From assembly GCF_019343195.1 (NCBI RefSeq), contig NZ_RPHB01000011.1:1-64000 (forward strand): a stretch of DNA of 64,000 bases, read 5' to 3'. Below the pieces are notes generated by a model that saw only the letters and a list, made by a program, of their open reading frames with translations, was not told where the DNA came from and did no database searches. The DNA is from Arthrospiribacter ruber. Lineage in GTDB: Bacteria > Bacteroidota > Bacteroidia > Cytophagales > Cyclobacteriaceae. Positions 25,654 to 35,004 of the stretch are shown piece after piece. The translations under genes and the position numbers were made by a program. Numbering within the stretch: the first letter of the stretch is position 1; each line of letters opens with the position of its first letter.

Positions 25654-26223
25654 ATGAAAAACCTGGCGCCGATCCTATTGATGACAATCATCCTCAGTGC
25701 TTGTACCAATTTCAACAGAGCAGTGAGTACTAAAGTGAATACCATACCTGATTCTCCTGTCGAGGGTTTTTTGGTATTGTTTGTTCAAAGCGATACTGAG
25801 ATCCTTCAGTTGGATGAGGAGTTTTACAATAAAAGTATCAGAGGTAAATTCAATAACCTCGAACACCAGCGTTTTAGGGATTTTTTGGCATCGGAATCCT
25901 GGCGTGCCTTCAATCCAGTGATGGCCTATGATTCGAAAAATTTTTTCGAGAAACACAAAGATTATAGCTATGAGGAATTTAGGTCTGTCCTGAACCAAGC
26001 TGACTTTGATCATTTACTTATCGTATCCATGCGAAATGATCAGGACAGAGGAGAGCTTTCCATACAAAACTTCCAGGTGTATTTGTTTGACAAGGAGATC
26101 AGTCAACCATTGTGGACCGGTTTCGGCTATTACAATCAAGGGAATATTGTTCGCAGGCCTGCTGCCCAAAGGCTGAGCAATAGAATCAAAAGAGACCTAA
26201 AGGCAGATGGCATGTTGATGTAG
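25654..26223 (+). CDS. Lipoprotein, second of the tandem paralogous pair
   Basis: 189 residues with lipobox ILSAC (Cys about 17). It repeats the core of the preceding protein (SIRGKFNNLEHQRFRD, FNPVMAYDSKNFFEKHKDY, YEEFRSVLNQADFDHLLIVS), which points to tandem duplication. It lacks an extra 20-residue loop and the tail of the first copy. The TonB receptor gene follows after 83 bases. Function unknown. Confidence 0.72.
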   Translation: MKNLAPILLMTIILSACTNFNRAVSTKVNTIPDSPVEGFLVLFVQSDTEILQLDEEFYNKSIRGKFNNLEHQRFRDFLASESWRAFNPVMAYDSKNFFEKHKDYSYEEFRSVLNQADFDHLLIVSMRNDQDRGELSIQNFQVYLFDKEISQPLWTGFGYYNQGNIVRRPAAQRLSNRIKRDLKADGMLM

Positions 26224-26306
26224 TGAAAAAAATAAATATAGTAATCAATAGAGTTTTCAAATAGTAATTTATAACTTTTGCTATATTAGGTAGTGAAAAA
26301 GAAATT

Positions 26307-28742
26307 ATGATATTTGATTTTACTGTTTTTCAAAGGAGGAATAAAGTATTTTTAATCCTCCTCCTGTTTTTTGCTACCGGTTTTCATCATACCCATGCCC
26401 AAAATGATTTCAAAGAGATCCGGTTTGAGGCTGCTCCTGGAGATAAAAGTGCCACATACTACCTTACAGGGACAATTCGGGATGCAGAAAATGCTGAGCC
26501 CATAGCGGGTGTTTCCGTGCACATTGATGGTTTTTTTACGGGGATCAATACAGATGAAAGGGGACAATATATCGCCCGTCTAGATTCCGGCAAACACAGG
26601 ATTGTTTTCAGAAGGTTTGGAAGAGCTGCCTCATACTATATAGTGGAATTATACGGAAATGGTATCCTTGATGTCTCCCTCTCCGGCTTGGACTTCAGCT
26701 TGGATGTATTTACAGTATTGGCAGAACAAAGAGATCGAAATGTGAAAAGTGCCATCACAGGCCTTACCAGAATGAATATCGAGGAAATCAAATTGGTGCC
26801 AATGATGATGGGGGAACCGGATGTGTTCAACGTGCTTCAGGCCATGCCAGGAGTGACCTCAGTGGGTGAAGGTTCTCCTGGCCTGAATATCCGTGGTGGA
26901 CAGGCAGACCAAAACCTGATCATGATGAATGAGGCCATTGTCCTGAGCAACAACCATGCTTTGGGATTTTTGAGTGCATTCAATGGGGACGTGCTTCAGA
27001 ATTTCTCCTTATATAAAGGAGTCATCCCAAGTTATTATGGAGGGCGAAGTGCTGCTGCCATCAACTTGGAAATGAGAAAAGGTGACTTTGATTCCTGGAA
27101 ATCGGGATTCTCTTTGGGTACAGCTACCAGCAAAGTGATCCTGGAAGGACCTCTCAATCCTGAAAAAACGAGTATGATTGCCGGAGTGCGCCGTTCCAAT
27201 GCCAAGTGGTTGCTTGATTCCGTAGATGAACCCGATGTTCGGAACAGCGACATCAGGTTTCATGACATCTATTTGGGCTTAAGCCACAGGTTTTCTGAAA
27301 AACACACCTTGGATTTCAGTCTTTTGAATACCGGAGATTTCTTTCAATTTTCCGATCAGTTTGGTTTCGAATGGAACAATTTCGTCACTTCCCTTACCTC
27401 TAAAAACCTCCTTTCGGACAATTTTTCCCTAGTAAGTTTGCTGGCTTATGGATCCTTCAACAACGGGTTTTTCGAACCGACGGAGGTAGATGCCTTTAGG
27501 GTGGACAATGGACTATATTATCTTCAGGGAAAAATATCGGGATTGTGGACCAGAGAGAACTTTGATTTTACTTTTGGGGCAGAGGCAGTTCAGTACCAAA
27601 TGAGGCCCGAAAGCCTATCTCCTATGGGGGAACAATCCGGTATCATGAATGAAAAAGTCCACAAACAGCAGGGATTGGAGTTTGCCCCTTTCATTTCAGG
27701 TGAATGGACCCCTCATGAAAATTTTGCGCTGACTGCCGGTGTGCGTTATTCGCAGTACCTGCAGTTAGGGCCGGATACCGTGTTTACTTATCAGGAAGGA
27801 TTGCCTGTAAGTTCACTTACCACGACAGGGCAGCAGGTTTTTGGACAGGAAACTATAGTGCAGTATGGCGGGTTTGAACCGAGGATTTCATTTCGTTTGA
27901 GTCTGGATGAAGCCAATTCTATTAAGGGAGGCTATGCTTCGCTCTATCAGTACCTTCAGACCATTTCCAATGCCACAGGTCCTACACCTATAGATCTCTG
28001 GCAGTTGAGTACCTCTTACATTCTTCCACAGCGTTCGCATAATTTTTCTTTGGGGTATTTCAGAAATTTTGGAGAAGACGAATGGTCTACTTCTTTGGAG
28101 GGTTTCTATAGGCTCACAGAAAACCAGCTGGAATACCGGGACTTTGCCGATCTTTTTTTGAACAGGGGTCTGGAAACAGAACTCATCCAAGGACAGGGAA
28201 GGGCCTATGGGGCAGAACTGATGGTGCAAAGAAATAGGGGTGCAGTGACAGGCTGGCTGGCTTATACTTACAGCAGGTCTCAGATCAGGACAGTTTCGGA
28301 GTTTCAGGAAATTCAGGTGAATAGGGGAGACTGGTTTCCAACGAATTTTGACCGACCCCATATTGTATCTCTGGTTGCCAACCTGCACTTGGGCAGAAAT
28401 AAGTCCCTTAACCTGCTCATGAATTATTCTACCGGAAGGCCGGTAACAGCTCCCACGACCAACTATGTTGTCGGGGGTATATTTATTCCCGATTTCGGGG
28501 ATAGAAACCAATATAGGATTCCCGATTACTTTAGAGTGGACTTCAGCTATCTTACCAATGGTTTTGTAAGGACTTGGGACGACAGGTTTAACTTTTCCAT
28601 TTATAACCTCCTAGGAAGGAGGAATGCCTACTCGGTGTTTTTCCAAAGGGAAGGAATGTCGAGAAGACTGAGGCCTTACCAGGTTTCCATTTTGGGTGCC
28701 ATTTTTCCATCCATTACCTATTCTATCAATTTTAGCCAATGA
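26307..28742 (+). CDS. TonB-dependent receptor with carboxypeptidase-like regulatory domain
   Basis: 811 residues. A signal peptide ends THAQND. Residues about 45-120 form a CarboxypepD_reg-like domain (LTGTIRDAENAEPIAGVSVHI), then a plug domain (PDVFNVLQAMPGVTSVGEGSPGLNIRGG near 170-200) and a long beta-barrel. This is a receptor of the DUF4249-linked type rather than SusC: shorter, and the next gene, overlapping by ATGA, is a DUF4249 lipoprotein. Expected place: outer membrane, uptake of a ligand driven by TonB. The ligand is unknown. Confidence 0.9.
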   Translation: MIFDFTVFQRRNKVFLILLLFFATGFHHTHAQNDFKEIRFEAAPGDKSATYYLTGTIRDAENAEPIAGVSVHIDGFFTGINTDERGQYIARLDSGKHRIVFRRFGRAASYYIVELYGNGILDVSLSGLDFSLDVFTVLAEQRDRNVKSAITGLTRMNIEEIKLVPMMMGEPDVFNVLQAMPGVTSVGEGSPGLNIRGGQADQNLIMMNEAIVLSNNHALGFLSAFNGDVLQNFSLYKGVIPSYYGGRSAAAINLEMRKGDFDSWKSGFSLGTATSKVILEGPLNPEKTSMIAGVRRSNAKWLLDSVDEPDVRNSDIRFHDIYLGLSHRFSEKHTLDFSLLNTGDFFQFSDQFGFEWNNFVTSLTSKNLLSDNFSLVSLLAYGSFNNGFFEPTEVDAFRVDNGLYYLQGKISGLWTRENFDFTFGAEAVQYQMRPESLSPMGEQSGIMNEKVHKQQGLEFAPFISGEWTPHENFALTAGVRYSQYLQLGPDTVFTYQEGLPVSSLTTTGQQVFGQETIVQYGGFEPRISFRLSLDEANSIKGGYASLYQYLQTISNATGPTPIDLWQLSTSYILPQRSHNFSLGYFRNFGEDEWSTSLEGFYRLTENQLEYRDFADLFLNRGLETELIQGQGRAYGAELMVQRNRGAVTGWLAYTYSRSQIRTVSEFQEIQVNRGDWFPTNFDRPHIVSLVANLHLGRNKSLNLLMNYSTGRPVTAPTTNYVVGGIFIPDFGDRNQYRIPDYFRVDFSYLTNGFVRTWDDRFNFSIYNLLGRRNAYSVFFQREGMSRRLRPYQVSILGAIFPSITYSINFSQ

Positions 28743-29788
28743 AAAAGATATTCTACAATATAAAGATGGTGTTGGGCTTGGCTGTTTTGCTGGCGGTGCC
28801 CGGATCATGTGTGGATCCTTTGGATTTCATCGCAGACACAAATGAGGGTCAACTGGTGGTGTACGGCTTGCTAACGGATGAGCTGGGAGTTCACCGGGTA
28901 GATGTGGGGAGAACAGATTTGTTTGGTCTTTTGCCGAGAGGGGTAACTGATGCTACGGTAGTTTTATTGGAAGAAAACGGAAATTCCCATCTGTACGGGC
29001 ACACAGAAGAGGGAAGGTATGAATTGTATGACTTTCAGGCTGAACAAGGTGTGAAGTATGCTATACAGGTTACATCGGGAGATCAGGTTTATCGATCGGA
29101 GTTTCAGGAATTGCCCAAACAGAGTGCTGAACAATCAGTGGATTATTCTTTTTTTACAGAAAGTGAAGGGTTGAGGACCAGACCTTTTCTTTCTGTGGAT
29201 GCCACCGTGACCTTGCCGGAGTCCGAAGAGGATGTGTACCTCCGATGGGTGTTGGAAGAGACTTTTCTTTGGGTGCGTTTATGGACAGGAGGCCCGTTTA
29301 CCCCTCCGCCGCCCAATTGTTTTATTTATGATGATATAGATCCAAGTACCTTGCCTTTATTGACTTCTGCTGGCACGGGATCCCGAAATTTCAGTCTGAA
29401 TTTGGGGAGGAGGTTGGTGGATGATTCATTTTTGTATCCGTTTTTTGTCACAGTGCGGCAGTTGAGTGTGAGCAGAGAGACGTTTGAGTATTGGGATAGG
29501 GTAAAATTGGTATTGAACAATCAGGGCTCCTTGTTTGATATCCCTCCGGCACCTGTACAGGGCAATATCCGGAATCTTGCGGATGCTGATGATAGGGTAT
29601 TGGGGTATTTTGAAGTAGCCAAGGTTTCCATTTCAAGGGTTTTTACCACATCAGCTGATGTTCCTTTTTTTATACCTAATCCCTGCGAAAGTTCGGGGAA
29701 TCCTCCTGCTTTATGTTTCGAATGTGAAGCAAAGGCGATGGATAGGAGGTGGACTACCGTCGCACCGGAATGGTGGAATTTCAATTGA
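28739..29788 (+). CDS. DUF4249 domain lipoprotein, partner of the TonB receptor
   Basis: 349 residues. The lipobox region VPGSC (Cys about 24) is followed by VDPLDFI and GQLVVYGLLTDELGVHRV, the usual opening of DUF4249 proteins. Paired beta-rich domains follow and a Cys-rich end (NPCESSGNPPALCFECEAKA). DUF4249 proteins sit with TonB receptors in Bacteroidota and are presumed surface partners, in the way SusD sits with SusC. The 4-base overlap with the receptor gene shows coupling. Confidence 0.87.
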   Translation: MKKIFYNIKMVLGLAVLLAVPGSCVDPLDFIADTNEGQLVVYGLLTDELGVHRVDVGRTDLFGLLPRGVTDATVVLLEENGNSHLYGHTEEGRYELYDFQAEQGVKYAIQVTSGDQVYRSEFQELPKQSAEQSVDYSFFTESEGLRTRPFLSVDATVTLPESEEDVYLRWVLEETFLWVRLWTGGPFTPPPPNCFIYDDIDPSTLPLLTSAGTGSRNFSLNLGRRLVDDSFLYPFFVTVRQLSVSRETFEYWDRVKLVLNNQGSLFDIPPAPVQGNIRNLADADDRVLGYFEVAKVSISRVFTTSADVPFFIPNPCESSGNPPALCFECEAKAMDRRWTTVAPEWWNFN

Positions 29789-29799
29789 GGGTTGAAGGG

Positions 29800-29990
29800 T
29801 TCACGCAGAGGAGGCAAAGGAGCCAAGGATCGCAGAGGACACAATTTCCATCGCACTTTGGCCGGTGGTCAGAGCACGGTATCTTACGCGCTCGGACTTT
29901 AGTCGAAATTTTAAGGAAGCAAAGAATTTAGAGGAATATTGTTCATTGCGCCTTTGGCTTGAATAGGATTGGAATTTGAAACTCCTATAC
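29800..29990. repeat. Single diverged relative of the 8.8-9.7 kb repeat
   Basis: After the DUF4249 stop the DNA reads TTCACGCAGAGGAGGCAAAGG, then GCAGAGGACACAATTTCCATCGCACTTTGGCC, then GACTTTAGTCGAAATTTTAAGG and TTGCGCCTTTGGCTT. This is the same order of landmarks as the 223-bp unit, but heavily diverged and single copy. It belongs to the same family of dispersed non-coding repeats. Confidence 0.55.
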
Positions 29991-29995
29991 TAACA

Positions 29996-30391
29996 GTCCG
30001 AAGGCGAAACCTTCGGACAACTGGGCGGAACCTTAGGGCAAAGGTTTTTAACCTTTTTTAAAAAATTCTCCAAATCTTTGAATTTCGCCTGTTTTCAAAG
30101 ATTTTGCTTTTTGTTAACATTCTGAAAAAATCTGCTCTCAATTTTCACATTTTTAATAAAATCGAAAAATTTTAACTATTCGAAAAGTTCAAACGTTTTC
30201 GGTTATTATTTAAGCAACAAAAACTAATTTTTGTTACCGATTACTAAAAAATACCATAATTCTGTTAACTCAGGCCTTGGCAAAAGGGCCTTAGGGGCTT
30301 TGTTAAATATTGCAAAATTAAATTTAAACAATCATTTTAGATTTGAAATTAACTATTAAACCATTTCGTTTTTTTCAAAACAACAAACCCT
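29996..30391 (+). promoter_or_regulatory. Hairpin and long AT-rich leader upstream of susC
   Basis: GTCCGAAGG-CGAAA-CCTTCGGAC (29996-30018) is a perfect 9-bp stem with a 5-nt loop. It has no U tract directly after it, but a second weak hairpin (AAAGG-CCTTT) with T runs follows at about 30040-30060; together they may end the upstream transcript. From 30060 to 30391 the DNA is very A+T-rich and gene-free. It should hold the susC promoter and leader. I could not fix a -7 box with confidence. Confidence 0.5.
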
Positions 30392-33376
30392 ATGAGAAAT
30401 TATTTACAAAAAATGAAGGCATTGATGCTGATCACCGTACTGATGATATGCAGTATGGCAGTAGCCAATGCACAAGGCAGGGAGGTAACAGGTACAGTCC
30501 TGGATGCATCCTTCGGTGACCCGCTACCAGGAGTAACCGTCCTGGTCAAAGGCACTACAAGAGGTACTACCACCGATCTTGACGGTAGGTATACCATCAG
30601 CGTACAGCCAGGAGATGAAGTTCTGGTATTTTCTTTTGTTGGATTTTCTCCAAGAGAAGTAATGATAGGCAATCAGTCTACCATCAATGTAGACTTGGAT
30701 GAAGACGTACAAAGCCTTCAGGAGGCTGTGGTAATAGGGTATGGTACCCAGGACAAGAAGGAAATCACCTCAGCAGTGGCATCTGTGAGCTCAGAGCAGT
30801 TCAACAGAGGTAACTTCCCAAGCCCTACTCAATTGCTTCAAGGTAAAGTAGCAGGTCTTTCTGTAACCAGGCCAGGTGGTAATCCCAACCAGCAACCTAC
30901 TGTAAGACTAAGAGGTATTTCTTCTTTTGGTGCTGCTCAATCTCCACTTATTGTATTGGATGGGGTAATCGGTGCATCTATAGATGCTGTCGATCCCAAT
31001 GACATCGAAACGTTTGATGTATTGAAAGATGCTTCTGCTGCTGCGATTTACGGTACCAGAGGTGCTGCCGGTGTGATCTTGATCACTACCAAAAAAGGTG
31101 CTAAGAAGAAAGGTATTACCAGTGTGACCATCAATACTTTTGGGACTGCAGAAGCTCCAACTAACCTGATTCCGGTACTTTCTCCAGAGGAATTTGTGGC
31201 CAGAGGGGGTACCAATTATGGTTCACAGACCAACTGGAGAGATGAGGTATTGCAGACAGCTTACAACGGTACAGTGAATGCTTCCGTTACCGGTGGTTTT
31301 GAAAACACCTCTTTCCTTGCTTCTGTCAATTACCGTAATAATGATGGTATAGTACAGAATACCAATAGAGAAACTTTGAATACCAGGTTCAATATGGATC
31401 ATGGTGCATTGAACAATAGGTTGAGATTGAACATGAGCCTGGCTTATTCTGCAACAGATGCTACTAATGTAAATGCTGAAGCGGTAAGGTATGCAACCAT
31501 TTACAATCCCACAGCACCTGTATTCGAGGATACTGAAGGAGCTAGGAGGGATTTCGGAGGCTTTTTCCAAAGACCTTTGTTTGATTTTTACAATCCAGTT
31601 GCTTTGATCAATCAACAACGTTTCACCAATGAACAAAGGGCAGCGATCTACTCTTTCAGAGCAGAGTTTGACCTGAGTGATAAGTGGACCATTGCATCCC
31701 AGTTTTCACAGGACAGGTTTACAGATTTGGCTACTCAGTTTTATTCTAGGCAGGATTTTGAAACTGGCTTTGGTAGAAATGGTCAGGCAGGCCAAAACAT
31801 GTTTGATAGAACGACTTCCATTTGGAACGGTACCATCCGTTTCGAAGATGAGATTGCAGATAGGTTGAACTTTGCATTTATTGCAGGAGCTGAAACCCAG
31901 GTTTTTGAAGAAAGAGGAATGGATGCTTCCACCACAAGGTTTTTGTTTGATCAAGGTCCTAACAACCTTGGTGCAGGTGGATTGAGATTGGGCCCAGGTA
32001 CTGCAATGGGATCTTTTGCTACAAGAGCTATTTTGAACTCCTTGTTTGGTAGGGCCAACTTCAACTTTGCCAATACCTATTTCCTTTCTGCTTCGGTAAG
32101 AGCGGAGACCTATTCAGGATTCGGTAGAGAGAATCAGACAGGTATTTTCCCAGCTGTCAGTGCCGGTGCTGACCTGACCCAAGTATTTGACATGGGTATA
32201 TTCAATCAGTTCAAACCAAGGGCTTCCTTTGGTGTGGTAGGTCAGTTGCCTCCTTCACCTACTTTGGCCTTGGGTATCTATGGAAACGGGAACAGAATTC
32301 CATTGGATCCAACAGATCCTAACTCTGTTTTCGTAGGTATCAATCAGCTTGCCAATCCTAACCCTCAGTTGAGATGGGAGACTACAAGAGAATTTACTGT
32401 AGGATTGGACTTTGGTTTACTTCAGGGCAAAATCACCGGTCAGGTCGATTATTATCAGAGAACCATTTCTGATTTGATTTTCAATACACAAGTTCCGGTG
32501 GGGGCTCCTAATGAATTCCTTCCCGGAAACTTCTATACTGCCCCCAGTATCTGGGCTAACATAGGTGATTTGACCTCCGGTGGTCTGGAATTTATTGCCA
32601 GTGTCAACAATTTGAACTTAGGTCCTGTATTGTGGACACCGTCCTTCAACTTTACGATTTATCAGAGAACAAGGATTGAAAACATCGGCGTAGGTTCTAT
32701 TCAGCTTCCTGAAATCCGTCAAGGTGTTCCTGGATCTCCTGGACAAAATGACAATCCTATTGTTTGGAACAGAGAGGGTGAAAGAATTGGGGACTTTTAT
32801 GGTCCAAGGTTGTTGGGCTTGACAGATGGAGGAGAGTATATCTTATCCGGAGAAAGTCCTGCTGAATTTGAAAGGTTAGGTAATGGTTTGCCTGTAGCAG
32901 ATTTTGGTTTCTCCAACACCTTTATTTATGGCAACTGGGACTTGAACTTCCTTGCAAGAGGTAGCTGGGGTCACTTGATTTACAATTCCTTCAGAGGTTT
33001 CTATGAAAATGCAGATGGGGCTTCAAATACCTGGAATTCTGTGGTTACCCGAAACACTCCTACCTCTCCTTTAGTTACCTCTACACCAACCTTCTCTGAT
33101 CTATATTTGGAAAGAGGAGATTTCATCAGGCTGGACAACCTTCAGTTGGGATACAATTTCCCTACTAATTCTGATGCGATCAGCAATTTGAGGTTCTATG
33201 GAGGTGTGCAAAACCTAATTACATTTACCCAGTTTTCCGGTGTAGATCCTGAGGTAAGATGGGAAGATTCAGGAGATGTCTTGAATCCTAATCCACTCGC
33301 TCCCGGTATTGAAAGAAGAAACACTTATTTCTTGCCAAGAATCTGGACATTGGGATTAACCCTTACATTTAAATAA
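30392..33376 (+). CDS. SusC/RagA-family TonB-linked outer-membrane protein
   Basis: 994 residues. Signal peptide ending ANAQG, then a CarboxypepD_reg-like domain (about 30-105, REVTGTVLDASFGDPLPGV), the SusC TonB-box region EAVVIGYGTQ, a plug with TQLLQGKVAGLSVTRPGG and DVLKDASAAAIYGTRGAAGV, then a barrel ending in LTLTFK. All SusC landmarks are intact. It forms the outer-membrane channel of a glycan- or oligomer-uptake complex with the SusD lipoprotein coded 20 bases downstream. The substrate is unknown. The genes after the pair suggest an oxidised or halogenated organic substrate, which is inference. Confidence 0.95.
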   Translation: MRNYLQKMKALMLITVLMICSMAVANAQGREVTGTVLDASFGDPLPGVTVLVKGTTRGTTTDLDGRYTISVQPGDEVLVFSFVGFSPREVMIGNQSTINVDLDEDVQSLQEAVVIGYGTQDKKEITSAVASVSSEQFNRGNFPSPTQLLQGKVAGLSVTRPGGNPNQQPTVRLRGISSFGAAQSPLIVLDGVIGASIDAVDPNDIETFDVLKDASAAAIYGTRGAAGVILITTKKGAKKKGITSVTINTFGTAEAPTNLIPVLSPEEFVARGGTNYGSQTNWRDEVLQTAYNGTVNASVTGGFENTSFLASVNYRNNDGIVQNTNRETLNTRFNMDHGALNNRLRLNMSLAYSATDATNVNAEAVRYATIYNPTAPVFEDTEGARRDFGGFFQRPLFDFYNPVALINQQRFTNEQRAAIYSFRAEFDLSDKWTIASQFSQDRFTDLATQFYSRQDFETGFGRNGQAGQNMFDRTTSIWNGTIRFEDEIADRLNFAFIAGAETQVFEERGMDASTTRFLFDQGPNNLGAGGLRLGPGTAMGSFATRAILNSLFGRANFNFANTYFLSASVRAETYSGFGRENQTGIFPAVSAGADLTQVFDMGIFNQFKPRASFGVVGQLPPSPTLALGIYGNGNRIPLDPTDPNSVFVGINQLANPNPQLRWETTREFTVGLDFGLLQGKITGQVDYYQRTISDLIFNTQVPVGAPNEFLPGNFYTAPSIWANIGDLTSGGLEFIASVNNLNLGPVLWTPSFNFTIYQRTRIENIGVGSIQLPEIRQGVPGSPGQNDNPIVWNREGERIGDFYGPRLLGLTDGGEYILSGESPAEFERLGNGLPVADFGFSNTFIYGNWDLNFLARGSWGHLIYNSFRGFYENADGASNTWNSVVTRNTPTSPLVTSTPTFSDLYLERGDFIRLDNLQLGYNFPTNSDAISNLRFYGGVQNLITFTQFSGVDPEVRWEDSGDVLNPNPLAPGIERRNTYFLPRIWTLGLTLTFK

Positions 33377-33395
33377 CATAAACTCAAAATTAAAT

Positions 33396-34898
33396 ATGTT
33401 ACGATCAATTAAAACAGTATTAATGGGAGGCCTGGTGGCAGTAACCATGGGGTCTTGTTGGGAATTGGAGCAGGAGGTACTCTCGGGTATCACGCAGGAG
33501 GAGTTGGAAGCTAACGTTACTCCCGAACTGATCGAAGTATTAAAGCAGTCTGCTTATGGTGCAGTAGTAGCCAGTGGTCAGGGTGGATTTGGTTCACATG
33601 GTGGCTATTATTCGGTACAGGAAGTGTCTTCCGATCAAATGGCAATTCCTCAAAAAGGAGCTGACTGGGAAGATGGAGGTATCTGGCTGAGGACACATAG
33701 ACATACCTGGATTTCTTTTGACGGGCCTTTGAATGGTGCCTGGCAGTATGGATTCAGAATAGTGGCAGAGTCAAACCTGCTTTTACAACAATACCCTGAC
33801 TTGGATGATCTGGTATCTGAATTGAGGGTGTTAAGAGCCTTTGGTTATTTGTTGCTGATAGATAATTTTGGCAATGTGCCGATTATCCGCGAAACTGACA
33901 GAGGCGGTAGCCCTCCTCAAAATACCAGGCAGGAAGTGTTTGAATTTATTGAGGAGTCTATACTTGAAAATGTAGAATCATTGACAAGAGAAAATACAAG
34001 GACTAACCTGAACTATTGGACAGCCCACATGATGTTGGCCAAGTTATACTTGAATGCTGAGGTATATACAGGTACTGCAAGATGGGCCGATGCCGAAAGG
34101 ATCCTGGATGTAATCATCAATGAAGGTCCATACAGCTTGGCGCCGAACTTCTTCTCTAATTTTGCCACCAACAATAATAATTCTCCTGAAAACATGTTCA
34201 CTGTACCTTACGATGCCAACAATGCAGAAGGATTCAATATTCATCAAATGAGTTTCCATTATTCAAATCAGTTGACCTTTGAACTGCAGGAACAACCTTG
34301 GAATGGATATGCGGCATTGGAAGAGTTTTATAACAGCTATGAAGACGACGATGTTAGAAAGGCATCTTTGAGAGAAGGACCTCAATTTGCCGCTGATGGT
34401 GTGACACCATTGGTGGATGATGCCTTTGACGGAGATCCTGATGGACCTGAGATCAACTTTACTCCTCAGATCAACCAATTGGCTCCAAATGCCTTCCGTC
34501 AGGCAGGAACTAGGGTAGGTAAATTTGAAATTGCAATGGGTGCTGGTCCGGATCTCAACAATGATTTCCCGATTTACAGATATGCAGACGTCTTGTTGAT
34601 GAAGGCTGAAGCAGCTTGGAGACAAGGAAACAATGGAGTAGCCCTACAGTATGTCAATATGGTTAGAGAAAGAGCCAATGTGCCTCAACTTTCTTCCTTA
34701 GATGCCAATGTATTGTTGGCAGAAAGAGGCAGGGAATTGTTTGCTGAAGGTCACAGAAGGTCTGATCTGATCAGATTCGGAAGATTCAATGATGCATGGT
34801 GGGAAAAAGCAGCCTCTCCATCATTCAGAAATCTTTTCCCAATTCCTGAAAACCAACTTCAGGCTAATCCTAATTTGTCTCAAAACCCTGGTTATTAA
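33396..34898 (+). CDS. RagB/SusD-family nutrient-uptake lipoprotein
   Basis: 500 residues. Lipobox VTMGSC (Cys about 21). N-terminal helical TPR-like part with WQYGFRIVAESNLLLQQYPDL and LRVLRAFGYLLLIDNFGNVPI, and the C-terminal RYADVLLMKAEAAWRQG and ERGRELFAEGHRRSDLIRFG motifs typical of SusD. It should cap the SusC channel on the cell surface and bind the substrate. A strong palindromic terminator follows 24 bases after the stop. Confidence 0.95.
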   Translation: MLRSIKTVLMGGLVAVTMGSCWELEQEVLSGITQEELEANVTPELIEVLKQSAYGAVVASGQGGFGSHGGYYSVQEVSSDQMAIPQKGADWEDGGIWLRTHRHTWISFDGPLNGAWQYGFRIVAESNLLLQQYPDLDDLVSELRVLRAFGYLLLIDNFGNVPIIRETDRGGSPPQNTRQEVFEFIEESILENVESLTRENTRTNLNYWTAHMMLAKLYLNAEVYTGTARWADAERILDVIINEGPYSLAPNFFSNFATNNNNSPENMFTVPYDANNAEGFNIHQMSFHYSNQLTFELQEQPWNGYAALEEFYNSYEDDDVRKASLREGPQFAADGVTPLVDDAFDGDPDGPEINFTPQINQLAPNAFRQAGTRVGKFEIAMGAGPDLNNDFPIYRYADVLLMKAEAAWRQGNNGVALQYVNMVRERANVPQLSSLDANVLLAERGRELFAEGHRRSDLIRFGRFNDAWWEKAASPSFRNLFPIPENQLQANPNLSQNPGY

Positions 34899-34922
34899 TC
34901 AGGTTTTCAAATAATTAACTTC

Positions 34923-34952
34923 AAAGAAGTGCACCTAGGTGCACTTCTTTTT
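34923..34952 (+). terminator. Intrinsic terminator after susD (28-base perfect palindrome)
   Basis: AAAGAAGTGCACC and GGTGCACTTCTTT flank a central TA and are exact reverse complements (34923-34950), followed by TT. The A run in front also allows termination from the opposite strand. It separates susC-susD from the FG-GAP genes, whose expression must then come from read-through or from a promoter in the short gap. Confidence 0.85.
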
Positions 34953-35004
34953 GATTTATAGAAGGCTAAAACCTATTTTAGCCCAAACACACACCCAAAA
35001 AAAC

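Noticed and set aside
34939-35004. GTG start for the first FG-GAP gene
   Set aside because: The codon lies inside a perfect terminator palindrome, and the leader is not signal-like.
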